From positions 246,759 through 310,758 of the forward strand of contig CADCKQ010000001.1 in NCBI GenBank assembly GCA_902802045.1: a stretch of DNA of 64,000 bases. Direction: 5' to 3'. Below the pieces are notes generated by a model. It made no database searches. It saw only the letters and a list, made by a program, of their open reading frames with translations, and had not been told where the DNA came from. Within the stretch, counting starts at the first letter, position 1. Each line of letters begins with the position of its first letter. This document shows positions 42,459-51,805 of the stretch, one piece after another. This DNA comes from Oscillospiraceae bacterium. GTDB taxonomy: Bacteria; Bacillota; Clostridia; Oscillospirales; Oscillospiraceae. Position numbers and translations under genes: made by a program.

Positions 42459-43628
42459 TTGAAAAAAGCGACCGTAATGGGCTCATTGGTACTCGATATC
42501 ACCATGCAGCCCGAGTCTAAAGAAAAGAAAACGCTCGAGGAGTTTATCGGGCAAGGAAAAGTGACAAACCTTTCAGGTGTTTCTTTCTACCCGGGCGGCT
42601 GTGTGGGCAATACCGGCATGGCTTTGAAAAAGCTCGGAGTTCCCGTCACGCTGTGCGGAAATACAGGGGACGACTTCCCGGGCAGAGTTTTAAAAACGCT
42701 GATCTCAGAGTCCGGAGCGCTGCCCGACATAAATGTATACGCTTCTTTTCCGACCAGCATCGGTATCGCGATGACTCCTGCAGGAATGGACAAGATCTCA
42801 TTTTTCCTGAAGGGCGCCTCCCAGCAGTACACGTCTGCCGATGCCTTACGCATGCCTGCAGATACGGATCTGTTCCACTTCGGATATCCTCCGACTATGG
42901 AAAGCATGTACTCTAACGGCGGGGAAGAGCTTGAAAAGCTCTTCAGATCAGTAAAATCTCTCGGCGTGACAACAAGTCTTGATACCGCTTTGCCTGCGGC
43001 AGGAAGCGTCCATTCACGCGTCGACTGGAATCCGATACTCAAAAAAGTGCTAAAATATGTCGATCTCTTTGTCCCAAGCATAGAAGAATGCCTTTTCATG
43101 CTGGACAAAGAGGCTTACAAAAAACGCGTTTCACAGCATCCGGGAGAAGATATTGCGCTGATTGTAAGCGACGATGAGATCCGATGCATTGCGGATACAT
43201 TTCTTGAAATGGGCGCAAAGATCGTGCTGCTGAAGCTGGGCATGAAAGGCCTGTACCTTAAAACAGCAACAGTTCTGAAAAACTTGGGAAGGGCTTTCGG
43301 TGAAACGGCAGAGCCTTGGGAAGGAAAGGAGCTTCGGATATTTCCGGTTCCGGTTTCCGAGGTGATCTCGACTACAGGCGCCGGAGATACCGCAATCGCA
43401 GGCTTTCTTGCAGCAGTGCTGCACGGAGATACGCCAGAAACCGCACTCTCCTCCGCTGTTTATACCGCTTCACGCTGTGTGATGTCCAAGGATACGACAA
43501 GCCTTATCGAAGGCTATGATACGCTAAGAGAAAAAGCGCTCAAGACTAAACACAACTTATCAGACGAACCCGATCAGGCGCTTTGGCATTACAGGGCGGA
43601 TGCTGATCTTTATGAAAGAAACAGATAA
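42459..43628 (+). CDS. PfkB-family carbohydrate kinase
   Basis: A 389-residue ribokinase-fold protein. YPGGCVGNTGMALKKLG (about 46-62) and the ATP/catalytic-base motif TTGAGDTAIAGFLAAVL (about 306-322) are plain. A TTG start at 42459 is chosen because AGGAGAAT lies five to six bases upstream. It is not close to the KdgK-like kinase of the minus arm, so the locus holds two different sugar kinases. Substrate unknown. Confidence 0.87.
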   Translation: MKKATVMGSLVLDITMQPESKEKKTLEEFIGQGKVTNLSGVSFYPGGCVGNTGMALKKLGVPVTLCGNTGDDFPGRVLKTLISESGALPDINVYASFPTSIGIAMTPAGMDKISFFLKGASQQYTSADALRMPADTDLFHFGYPPTMESMYSNGGEELEKLFRSVKSLGVTTSLDTALPAAGSVHSRVDWNPILKKVLKYVDLFVPSIEECLFMLDKEAYKKRVSQHPGEDIALIVSDDEIRCIADTFLEMGAKIVLLKLGMKGLYLKTATVLKNLGRAFGETAEPWEGKELRIFPVPVSEVISTTGAGDTAIAGFLAAVLHGDTPETALSSAVYTASRCVMSKDTTSLIEGYDTLREKALKTKHNLSDEPDQALWHYRADADLYERNR

Positions 43629-45571
43629 TGGCAGATTATTATTATAATGACGCCCAACGGCTCGGGCAAAAGAACAGCAAACTGTATACATCCCAGAATC
43701 TCGATCCAAAGCTTCCGGCTCTGGATGAGCTCGTCTCCTCGGACAGACTTTCCTCCGGTAAAAATATCGGTCTTATACTCATTCCCTCGGAACTCATCAT
43801 CGGGACAAAAACCGCATCCAGAGCTGATGTATTTGCCCCGAATTTCATGCCGCTCCCCGAATTCAACACTGAATTTGCAATCAAGTGGGAAGCCCTGTGC
43901 AACGCCCATCTGACCGAAGGGATACGCGACCCGGTAAAGGCATACGAGTTCAAAAACCGCTACTATATAGAGGAAGGAAACAAGCGGGTCAGCGTTCTAA
44001 AGTTTTTCGGAGCCGTGAATATTCCCGGAAATGTGATAACGATCGCAGCTCAAAAAGACGATTTTCCCGATGAAAAAAGCTTTCTGCTGTATAAAGAACT
44101 GCAGGAATTCATAAGCTTAAGCAAGATCCGCTACCTTGAATTCAGCGAGCCGGGAAGCTATGCCTCCCTTCAGTCTGCAGTGGGAAAACGCCCTGCAGAA
44201 AGCTGGACCGAGGAAGAGCGCAGACACTTCAATTCCGTATGGCATTTTTTCTGCAAAACATATGCTTCCGTCGCCGGGACAAAGCTCAATTCCTCTGCTG
44301 CAGACGCTATACTGAGCTATATTCAGATCTACGGCTATGCCGCTCTCGGAAAAGCGACAGAGAGCGAAATAAAGAAAAACCTCGCCGGAATGTGGGAAGA
44401 GGTCGAGATAAAGGGAGAATCGAATCCTGTCGAGCTTAATCTCAAGCCTTCCGACGAAAAGAAAAAGAGCCTGCTCGCTTCAGTGTTCCACGCAGCTTCC
44501 GCTCCTGAAAAAGCGGCATTCGTTTATGATAAGAATCCTGAGACCTCCGGATGGACGCTCGGCCATGAGCTTGGCCGCAAATATGTCCAGGAAGTTCTGG
44601 GGAAAGAGATAGAGACCTGCGCCTATCCGGACGCGATGCGTTCAAACCCTGACGAGGTTCTGGAAAAAGCGATCGCAGACGGAAACAAGATCATCTTTAC
44701 CGCATCTCCCAGGCTGTTAAAATCCAGTCTGCGCATTGCGGTAAGACATCCTGAAGTTACTATCCTGAACTGCTCCTTAAACCAGTCCCACAGGTATGTC
44801 AGGTCCTACTACGCCCGCATGTATGAGGCGAAATTTATTATCGGGGCTGTCGCCGGATCCCTTTCGGAAAGCGGAAGACTCGGCTATGTCTGCGACTACC
44901 CCATCTATGGGCAGATCGCGGGAATAAACGCGTTTACTCTCGGCGCCCAGATGACGAACCCGAGAGCAAAGGTCTATCTGGAATGGACTTCTGTCAAAGG
45001 AGCGACTTCCGAATCTGCCGCTGAAAAGCTTGCTGCCATGGGGATACACTACATATCCACTCACGACATTGCAAAGCTTGCAAACGGCGAGCGCTCCAGC
45101 TTCGGTCTCTCCCTGTTCAGTGAAAACGGCAGTGAACTCCTGGCGATGCCCGTATGGAACTGGGGAGTTTATTATGAGCGCATTCTGCGTGAGATGAAGA
45201 ACCGCTCCGCACAGACGGAATATGAAGAAAGCGGCAAAGCATTGAATTACTATTGGGGAATGTCGGCCGGCGTAATAGATCTTGTCTATCCGGGCACTCT
45301 GCGCGGAGGAACGAGACGGCTCGCCGATTTTCTGAAGAAAAGCTTCGCCCAGGGAGTTGCTAACCCCTTTATCACTCCTCTTCATTCCAAAGACGGAGGC
45401 CTTATAGGCGAAGGCCAGGAGGAGCTCAGTATAGAACAGATCGTCTCAATGGATTATCTTGTTGAAGGTGTCATAGGGGAGATCCCGAATTATACGGATC
45501 TCAACACGCTCGGCAAAGCGACAGTCGAGATATCCGGAGTGGACACGGCAGCATCCGCCGGCCGCTTGTAA
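43628..45571 (+). CDS. cytoplasmic fusion: ParB-like N-terminal domain and BMP/PnrA-type ligand-binding domain
   Basis: A 647-residue protein without a signal peptide or membrane segment. The N-terminal 170 residues include YYIEEGNKRVSVLKFFG at about 112-128, which resembles the nucleotide-binding signature of ParB/Srx-like domains. A helical region follows. From about residue 285 to 570 the sequence resembles the Bmp/PnrA binding fold (AAFVYDKNPETSGWTLGHEL, GYVCDYPIYGQIAGINAFTLG). BMP proteins are normally exported lipoproteins that bring nucleosides to an ABC importer; this one stays inside, so a sensor or regulatory role is inferred. ATG overlaps the kinase stop by one base. Confidence 0.75.
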   Translation: MADYYYNDAQRLGQKNSKLYTSQNLDPKLPALDELVSSDRLSSGKNIGLILIPSELIIGTKTASRADVFAPNFMPLPEFNTEFAIKWEALCNAHLTEGIRDPVKAYEFKNRYYIEEGNKRVSVLKFFGAVNIPGNVITIAAQKDDFPDEKSFLLYKELQEFISLSKIRYLEFSEPGSYASLQSAVGKRPAESWTEEERRHFNSVWHFFCKTYASVAGTKLNSSAADAILSYIQIYGYAALGKATESEIKKNLAGMWEEVEIKGESNPVELNLKPSDEKKKSLLASVFHAASAPEKAAFVYDKNPETSGWTLGHELGRKYVQEVLGKEIETCAYPDAMRSNPDEVLEKAIADGNKIIFTASPRLLKSSLRIAVRHPEVTILNCSLNQSHRYVRSYYARMYEAKFIIGAVAGSLSESGRLGYVCDYPIYGQIAGINAFTLGAQMTNPRAKVYLEWTSVKGATSESAAEKLAAMGIHYISTHDIAKLANGERSSFGLSLFSENGSELLAMPVWNWGVYYERILREMKNRSAQTEYEESGKALNYYWGMSAGVIDLVYPGTLRGGTRRLADFLKKSFAQGVANPFITPLHSKDGGLIGEGQEELSIEQIVSMDYLVEGVIGEIPNYTDLNTLGKATVEISGVDTAASAGRL

Positions 45572-45607
45572 TTCTTCTACTGCATTTTCTTATTTGGAGG
45601 TACATAT

Positions 45608-47044
45608 ATGAAGCCCTTTATGGACGAAGAGTTTATTCTTGAAAATGATACCGCGAAAAGACTGTTTCACGAGTATGCCGAAAACATGCCTATAATAGAC
45701 TATCACTGTCATATTCCACCGAAAGAGATATATGAGGACCGCCGCTTCGACAATCTGGCGCAGGTCTGGCTGGGCGGGAAGAATCCGGACGGCACTTATT
45801 TCGGCGATCACTACAAATGGCGTGTAATGCGCTCTGCAGGAGTCAGTGAAGACTATGTGACCGGAGAGCGTGACGGCGAGGACAGAGTCGTAAAATTTGC
45901 AGAAGCGCTGGAACTGGCCATTGGAAATCCGATGGTCCACTGGTGCAACCTCGAGCTGAAACGCTATTTTGGAGTGACCGAACCTCTCACATCGAAAAAC
46001 GCACGCGAGATTTACCGCAAATGCACAAAAATGCTGAGGGAAGATCCGGACACCACTGTCAGAGGAATAATCCGCAGATCGAATGTCAAATTCGTCGGCA
46101 CGACTGACGACCCGGTTGATTCTCTCGAGTGGCACGAAAGGCTGTCCAAGGAGAAAGATCTGGGCTTCATGGTCTGCCCTTCATTCAGACCTGACAAAGC
46201 ACTGAATATCGGAAAACCCGGTTTCCGGGAATACATGTCAAAGCTTGCGGAAAGCGTCGGCAAAGATAAGCTTGAAAGCGCCAGTGACGTATGCGATGCC
46301 TTGCTTGAAAGACTGCAGTTCTTCAAAAAGTACGGGTGCAGAGCCAGCGATCACGGCCTTGATTATATACCTTACCGCCCCTGCGATCCCGAGGAAGCCG
46401 ACCGGATTTTTGCAAAGAAAATGTCCGGTGAAGATCTGTCGGTCGAAGAAGCTGAAAAATATCAGACAACAGTTTTGCTGTGCCTTGCCGAGGCATACAG
46501 CAAACTGGATATCGTCATGGAGATACACTATTCCTGCCTGAGAAGCGTCAACGAAAGAAGATTGGCCGAGATGGGACCTGATACCGGTTTCGATATGATC
46601 GGCAGCTTCCCTGCAGTTGACAGGCTCGCAGCGTTTCTTTCCGCTCTCGACAAAAAAGGCTGCTGTCCCAAGACGGTTTTATTCTCTCTCAATTCAGCCG
46701 ACAACAGTCCCATAGGTACTTTGCTCGGATGCTTCCAGACGGATGAGATCCCTGGAAAGATCCAGCAGGGTACAGCCTGGTGGTTCAACGATACCAAGAG
46801 CGGCATGGAGGAACAGATGCGTTCGCTGATGAATCTAGGAGTTTTCGGGACCTTTATCGGCATGCTTACGGATTCCAGATCTTTCCTCTCTTACACAAGA
46901 CATGAATACTTCCGCAGGATCATGTGCAACATGCTCGGTAAGCTTGTCGAAAACGGAGAGTATCCTGCCAATGAAGAAACTCTCAGGAAGATCGTCGAGG
47001 GAGTCTGCTGCAGAAATGCCGAACGGTATTTCAGTATATCCTGA
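45608..47044 (+). CDS. uxaC: glucuronate/galacturonate isomerase
   Basis: A 478-residue uronate isomerase of the amidohydrolase superfamily. The N-terminal IIDYHCHIPPKEI supplies the first metal His residues, FVGTTDDPVDSLEWH and VCPSFRPDKALNI are family motifs, and the C-terminal part has MLTDSRSFLSYTRHEYFRR. It converts D-glucuronate to D-fructuronate and D-galacturonate to D-tagaturonate. GGAGG six to seven bases before the ATG is clear. Confidence 0.95.
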   Translation: MKPFMDEEFILENDTAKRLFHEYAENMPIIDYHCHIPPKEIYEDRRFDNLAQVWLGGKNPDGTYFGDHYKWRVMRSAGVSEDYVTGERDGEDRVVKFAEALELAIGNPMVHWCNLELKRYFGVTEPLTSKNAREIYRKCTKMLREDPDTTVRGIIRRSNVKFVGTTDDPVDSLEWHERLSKEKDLGFMVCPSFRPDKALNIGKPGFREYMSKLAESVGKDKLESASDVCDALLERLQFFKKYGCRASDHGLDYIPYRPCDPEEADRIFAKKMSGEDLSVEEAEKYQTTVLLCLAEAYSKLDIVMEIHYSCLRSVNERRLAEMGPDTGFDMIGSFPAVDRLAAFLSALDKKGCCPKTVLFSLNSADNSPIGTLLGCFQTDEIPGKIQQGTAWWFNDTKSGMEEQMRSLMNLGVFGTFIGMLTDSRSFLSYTRHEYFRRIMCNMLGKLVENGEYPANEETLRKIVEGVCCRNAERYFSIS

Positions 47045-47077
47045 AGATAATTACTCAATAAAGGAGAATTGATTAAT

Positions 47078-48538
47078 ATGAAAGAACAGATTCGCGCATT
47101 TATTGAAGGCGGCTGCAAAGATTATGCCGGATGCGGTGTATATCCGAGATCTCTCCATGAAAACGGAGACTGTGTATGCTTTGCAGCAGATTTCGGGGAT
47201 AAGGATGTAATCATTGGCAGCAATAACTGCGGCTTTGAGGGGGAAGAACTCACAGCCGGCGGAAAATCCTGGGTAATCGGAGAGCAGACTCATACAAACG
47301 CTGTCGTACTGAGAGCGCTGTTTCCGTTTACAGCCCCCTGCTCCGTTCTTAAGAAAGACCGCACCGCAGGTGTCGGTGACAGGCTCGGTATTGCTACGAC
47401 AGGTCACATAAGGGTATTCGAGGATTATGACGCTTATCCCATCCTCGCCCAGCAGTCAATAAGAGAACTCAATCTCACAGGACGCACCTTTGACGATGTC
47501 CTCGACTGTGTCAGCTTCGCGGTGTTCCGTGAGAACTTCACCCGCGGCTTCGGAGCCGATGGTGACCATGTAAAGACTCCCGAGGAAGTCGAATACGCGA
47601 TCAAAAGCGGATATACCATGATTACTCTCGACTGCAGCGAGCACATCAGAAACGATGTCCTCTCCCTGTCTTTTGAAGAAGTCAAAGCCCAGTACAAACC
47701 GAATAAGGAACTTGAAGAAAAATACCTCGGCAAAACCTTTGAGGCGGAAGGTCACAAGATCACATTCGATGAAGATTCCTTTATGAGGATGTCTCTTATC
47801 TATAACGAAGCGATTGACTTCGCGGTCTCGATATACAACAGGTTTTTTGCAGGCAAGGAAGACGAGCTCGATTTCGAGATATCTATAGATGAGACCGCTA
47901 CTCCGACCGAGCCGGCCCAGCATTTCTATGTTGCAAGCGAGCTGATCTCCCGCGGTGTTGTCCCCGCCACCATAGCTCCCCGTTTCTGCGGAGAATTCCA
48001 GAAGGGCATCGATTATATAGGCGATCTTTCACAGTTTGCAGAGGAATTCAGCGTGCATGCGGCAATTGCCAGAAAATTCGGTTATAAGATAAGCGTTCAC
48101 TCCGGTTCGGATAAATTCTCTGTTTTCGAGACGGTGGGAAAGTATACCCAAGGACGCTTTCACATCAAAACTGCGGGTACCAACTGGCTCGAGGCCATGA
48201 AGATCGTTGCGATACACAATCCGGATCTGTACAGAAGAGTTCACAAGTACGCTCTCAATACTGCATTTGCAGAGGCGAGAAAGTATTATCACGTGACTAC
48301 TGATCTCACGAAGATACCGGATGTCGACACTCTCAGCGATGCAGAGCTCCCTGAGCTGTTCAAAAACAACGATTCCCGCCAGCTCATCCATATAACATAC
48401 GGTCTCATTCTGACCAACCCGGAATTCCGCAGCGATCTCTTCGATACCTGGAGAAAATACCGCGAGGAATACGCTGAAGCGGTCCATCAGCACATCGGCA
48501 GACATCTTCAGATGATATACAGCGGTTTCAAAGCCTGA
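47078..48538 (+). CDS. uxaE: tagaturonate epimerase
   Basis: A 486-residue member of the UxaE family, which epimerises D-tagaturonate to D-fructuronate at C3. Family signatures are VGDRLGIATTGHIR, FGADGDHVKTPEEV, EISIDETATPTEP, CGEFQKGIDYIGD and KISVHSGSDKFS. The ATG at 47078 lies 11 bases after AAGGAG; a TTG at 47069 is too close to that site. It is the last gene of the plus arm and is followed by a strong terminator. With uxaC it sends galacturonate into the fructuronate pool. Confidence 0.93.
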   Translation: MKEQIRAFIEGGCKDYAGCGVYPRSLHENGDCVCFAADFGDKDVIIGSNNCGFEGEELTAGGKSWVIGEQTHTNAVVLRALFPFTAPCSVLKKDRTAGVGDRLGIATTGHIRVFEDYDAYPILAQQSIRELNLTGRTFDDVLDCVSFAVFRENFTRGFGADGDHVKTPEEVEYAIKSGYTMITLDCSEHIRNDVLSLSFEEVKAQYKPNKELEEKYLGKTFEAEGHKITFDEDSFMRMSLIYNEAIDFAVSIYNRFFAGKEDELDFEISIDETATPTEPAQHFYVASELISRGVVPATIAPRFCGEFQKGIDYIGDLSQFAEEFSVHAAIARKFGYKISVHSGSDKFSVFETVGKYTQGRFHIKTAGTNWLEAMKIVAIHNPDLYRRVHKYALNTAFAEARKYYHVTTDLTKIPDVDTLSDAELPELFKNNDSRQLIHITYGLILTNPEFRSDLFDTWRKYREEYAEAVHQHIGRHLQMIYSGFKA

Positions 48539-48567
48539 TGTGCAGCTTTTAATTCAGAATACATATA

Positions 48568-48608
48568 AAATGACCCGGAAGTCCTCTTATCGGACTTCCG
48601 GGTCATTT
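48568..48608. terminator. bidirectional terminator between uxaE and the amidase gene
   Basis: AAATGACCCGGAAGTCC and GGACTTCCGGGTCATTT form a perfect 17-bp stem with a 7-base loop between converging genes. Flanking T tracts are short on both sides, but the stem is very stable. Confidence 0.85.
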
Positions 48609-48663
48609 ATACCGGGATCTTCACTGCTCATTCACTGTCTCTGCCATCCGGGTCTTCTTATCC

Positions 48664-49482
48664 TCACTTTTTCAGTCTCAGTTCGTATACATCCTCTCTT
48701 CTTGCCGAGAGCAGCGGGAGCTGGGCACGGATATCATCGGCATAGTCGAAATCAATATCACAGTAAAGGACATTTTCGCAGATCCCTGCATCACAAAGCA
48801 CCTCGCCCCAGGGAGAGGCGACAAGAGAATGGCCGAAAGCTATATATGAACTGCCCTCCATTCTCGCGGGGCTGCAGGCGGCAAAGTATGCCTGATCTTC
48901 GACAGCCCTTGCTCTGAAAGTAAGTTCCCAGTGGGCTGGGCCGGTGGTCATATTGAATGCTGCAGGGCAGAAAATAAGCTTTGCCCCGCGCATTGCTTCT
49001 AGTCTTGCAAGCTCCGGGAAGCGGATATCAAAGCATATCACGACTCCGATCTTCCCGAATTCCGTATCAAAGACCGTTATATCGTCGCCGGCAGTAAAGG
49101 TGTCGGATTCTTTGAATCTCTGTCCGCCTTTAACATCTATGTCGAAGAGGTGCATCTTTCTGTGCCTGGCGACCTGCTCACCTTTTCTGTTGAACACGAA
49201 ACAGGTATTGTATATCTTTCCGCCTTCTTCCTCCGGAACGGAGCCGCCGATGACCCAGATGTTGTTTTCTGCAGCTGCAGCAGAGAGCGCCTGCCACGCT
49301 TCTCCGCCTTCAGGCTCTTTATTCGCAACAAATGACCTGTTTCTGTATTCACAGCAGAACATCTCCGGAAGCACAGCAATGTCGGCGCCCTGACCGGCTG
49401 CTTCTTTTATCCTGAGGCCGGCGTTTTCGAGGTTCCGTTTCTTTTCCGGGTACGTGTTCATCTGGATCAGTGCTGTTTTCAT
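48664..49482 (-). CDS. carbon-nitrogen hydrolase (Nit2/omega-amidase type)
   Basis: A 272-residue nitrilase-superfamily amidase. The Glu-Lys-Cys triad is visible in VLPEMFCCEY (Glu near 41), HRKMHLFDID (Lys near 115) and VVICFDIRFPE (Cys near 149). The latter two motifs point to the omega-amidase / deaminated glutathione amidase branch, which hydrolyses amides of alpha-keto acids. It follows ung by 13 bases and is the last gene before the terminator. Confidence 0.88.
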   Translation of the reverse strand: MKTALIQMNTYPEKKRNLENAGLRIKEAAGQGADIAVLPEMFCCEYRNRSFVANKEPEGGEAWQALSAAAAENNIWVIGGSVPEEEGGKIYNTCFVFNRKGEQVARHRKMHLFDIDVKGGQRFKESDTFTAGDDITVFDTEFGKIGVVICFDIRFPELARLEAMRGAKLIFCPAAFNMTTGPAHWELTFRARAVEDQAYFAACSPARMEGSSYIAFGHSLVASPWGEVLCDAGICENVLYCDIDFDYADDIRAQLPLLSARREDVYELRLKK

Positions 49483-49495
49483 ATCATTTCACCTT

Positions 49496-50173
49496 TTACC
49501 TAATCTGCCAGTCTAACGGCTTCTCTCCCGAGAGTTTCAGGAATCCGTTCGTTTTTGCAAAATGTCCGCAGCCGAAAAACCCGTTATACGCTGAGAGGGG
49601 ACTCGGATGCGCGCATTTCAGAACCATATGCATGGGGTTAGTTACCAATGAAGATTTTGCTCCGGCGTTTGCGCCCCATAGCAGAAACACGACCGGTGTT
49701 TTCTTTTCGTTCACAAGCGAAATTACTCTGTCCGTGAATGTCTCCCAACCGAGACCCTTATGGCTGTTTGCCTCGCCTGATCTCACCGTCAGTACGGCGT
49801 TTAAGAGCAGCACTCCCTGCTCTGCCCAATAACTGAGATCCCCGTGATCCGGTATTCTGCAGCCGAGCTCGGAATTGATCTCTTTGTATATATTGACAAG
49901 CGAGGGTGGGATCTTTACTCCCTTTTTTACAGAAAAACAGAGCCCGTGAGCCTGGCCGGGTTCATGATACGGGTCCTGCCCTATTATTACTGCTTTTACG
50001 TTCTCATATGGAGTATATTTGAGCGCATTGAAAACATCGTCCTCAGGCGGAAAAACTTCACTGTTTTTACGCTCAAGCGAGATCCTTTCAATAAGAGCCT
50101 TAAAATAAGGCTTTTGGAACTCCTCGGCGAGAAGCGCGTCCCAGGAATTCCCGATCACAGGTCTCTCAGTCAT
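49496..50173 (-). CDS. ung: uracil-DNA glycosylase, family 1
   Basis: A 225-residue DNA repair enzyme that removes uracil from DNA. The water-activating loop GQDPYHEPGQAHGL, VNIYKEI, the NAVLTV strand with LLLNAVLTVRSGEANSH, and the DNA-intercalation loop HPSPLSAYNGFFGC are all present. The ATG at 50173 follows AAGGG by six bases; a TTG at 50179 is possible. It lies directly behind the membrane-anchored glycosidase-like gene. Confidence 0.96.
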   Translation of the reverse strand: MTERPVIGNSWDALLAEEFQKPYFKALIERISLERKNSEVFPPEDDVFNALKYTPYENVKAVIIGQDPYHEPGQAHGLCFSVKKGVKIPPSLVNIYKEINSELGCRIPDHGDLSYWAEQGVLLLNAVLTVRSGEANSHKGLGWETFTDRVISLVNEKKTPVVFLLWGANAGAKSSLVTNPMHMVLKCAHPSPLSAYNGFFGCGHFAKTNGFLKLSGEKPLDWQIR

Positions 50174-50175
50174 AT

Positions 50176-51327
50176 TCAACCCTTTTCCTCATAGTCGACC
50201 AGTACCCAGGACGTGTTGTCCGGCAGATAGTTTAAAACGACCGGAACGAATCGGTCTTTTACGTTTCCGACATCAAGATACTTCTGGGCATACTCCACAT
50301 TGAACTGATACGCGTACATATCGGTCATATAATAGACTCTGTCGAAGAGCTTGAAAAAGAGCTCGAGATCCTGCCCGTTCGTGTTGTCAAAGCCGTTGAC
50401 GAGGGCCGTACTGCTGTCAAGATAGACTGAGAGAAGTCCGCTTCTTTTGTCGAGCTGCGACGTAATGTATGATACAAGCGAGCTCACCCCGTAACGTGCG
50501 TTCTGGGTCGTCATCATAGTTCTCGTATAAAGGAAAGGCTCAGCCCCCTCAGCATTCATATCCACTGCAGGCTGTCTCACATTCGCGAGCACGACCTCAT
50601 CAAAGCCGAGAGCATAGAGCTCATTGCAGCAATCGACTATGAATTTCCTGAGATCCATGTTGTACGGACAGAGCCAGCTGCCTATCTCATCCGTATAGGG
50701 ATATCCGACTGAGTTACAGAGCTGGACGCTCGTACAGCTCTTGTTCAGAAGATCGTCTATGCATACGTTTATCTGAGCAACCAGATAGATGCCGTTTTCT
50801 TCCTTGAGATATGTCATATAGTCCTGCATGACTGAAGGGATATCGCCTGAATAGTCTGAAAGGCCGTATTTTGTGCCGAGCTCAGAGCCCGTCTGCCACA
50901 TCAGAAGGCCTTCCTTCGGCATCATCTCGAGCACCAGAGCATTTCCTTCTTTGAGTCTGTTGACATACTGGGGCAGCATCTCATCATTTATATTGTTGTA
51001 TTCGACAAATATTGCTCTGACGGGTTCAACATTGTACCCCGCCTGAGGTACGACGGAGGAATAGTCCGGTTCGTCATAGGTGATCTCGGCCGTAACGTCT
51101 TCAAAGACATACGCTCCGCTCTCGTCTTCCTGGACTGCCTCTTCTCCATCATCCAGAAATTTCAGCTTTATTTGTACATCATCCTTTGTGATGACTGCAT
51201 ACTGCTGCATTCCGTAGAAGACGACCAGCACCAGAGCAAGGATACCGAGAAGTATCCCCACTATGACGACCGCAGTGTTGCGCTGTTTGCGTCTGCCTTT
51301 GTAGAATTCTCCGACGACTTTTGCCAT
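50176..51327 (-). CDS. membrane-anchored protein with glycosidase-like TIM-barrel domain
   Basis: A 383-residue protein with a basic N-terminus (KGRRKQR), one membrane helix at about 18-40 and a large outer domain. The outer part (about 100-383) has the alternation of a TIM barrel, with PVRAIFVEYNNI, LGFDEVVLANVRQP and SVYLDSSTALVNGFDN, and resembles putative glycoside hydrolases of the DUF4015 type. Catalytic residues cannot be assigned with confidence. It lies in a run of closely spaced genes (rpiB nine bases before, ung behind). A cell-wall or spore-coat polysaccharide role is only a guess. Confidence 0.6.
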   Translation of the reverse strand: MAKVVGEFYKGRRKQRNTAVVIVGILLGILALVLVVFYGMQQYAVITKDDVQIKLKFLDDGEEAVQEDESGAYVFEDVTAEITYDEPDYSSVVPQAGYNVEPVRAIFVEYNNINDEMLPQYVNRLKEGNALVLEMMPKEGLLMWQTGSELGTKYGLSDYSGDIPSVMQDYMTYLKEENGIYLVAQINVCIDDLLNKSCTSVQLCNSVGYPYTDEIGSWLCPYNMDLRKFIVDCCNELYALGFDEVVLANVRQPAVDMNAEGAEPFLYTRTMMTTQNARYGVSSLVSYITSQLDKRSGLLSVYLDSSTALVNGFDNTNGQDLELFFKLFDRVYYMTDMYAYQFNVEYAQKYLDVGNVKDRFVPVVLNYLPDNTSWVLVDYEEKG

Positions 51328-51336
51328 TTCTGTTTT

Positions 51337-51768
51337 TCAGTCTTCCTCTATCATCGAGATACGCCTGATATGGCGCTCTTCATTTGAAAACGGGGTGTCC
51401 AGAAACACATCCGCTATTTTGATTGCGTCCTCTATCGTTGTCACTCTGCCGCCCATGGCAAGGATGTTCGCGTTGTTGTGAAGGCGGGTCGCCTCAGCCA
51501 TGAAAGTGTTTGTGCAGAGTGCTGCTCTTATGCCTTTGAATTTGTTCGCAGTAATGGATATTCCGATACCGGTTCCGCAGATTATAATACCTCTGTCGCA
51601 CTCACCGCTCTGCACTGCTCTTGCCACTGCTTTGCCATAGACCGGGTAGTCGCAGCTTTCGCTTGTATAGGTACCGTAGTCCTTGTACTCAAGCCCTCTC
51701 TCTTCAAGATGTCTGATCAGTGCCTGCTTGATCTCAAATCCGCCGTGGTCGCAACCTAAAGCTATCAT
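51337..51768 (-). CDS. rpiB: ribose-5-phosphate isomerase B
   Basis: A 143-residue RpiB/LacAB-family enzyme that interconverts ribose-5-phosphate and ribulose-5-phosphate. It begins MIALGCDHGGFEIK (catalytic Asp and His region), followed by CGTGIGISITANK (Cys near 66) and NANILAMGGR. AAAGGAGAT precedes the ATG at 51768; a longer frame to 51834 overlaps the promoter. Ribulose-5-phosphate made by the gnd of the divergon would be its substrate. Confidence 0.95.
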   Translation of the reverse strand: MIALGCDHGGFEIKQALIRHLEERGLEYKDYGTYTSESCDYPVYGKAVARAVQSGECDRGIIICGTGIGISITANKFKGIRAALCTNTFMAEATRLHNNANILAMGGRVTTIEDAIKIADVFLDTPFSNEERHIRRISMIEED

Positions 51769-51805
51769 AATATGATCTCCTTTAAAATTTGTTTGCTGAA
51801 TGTAA

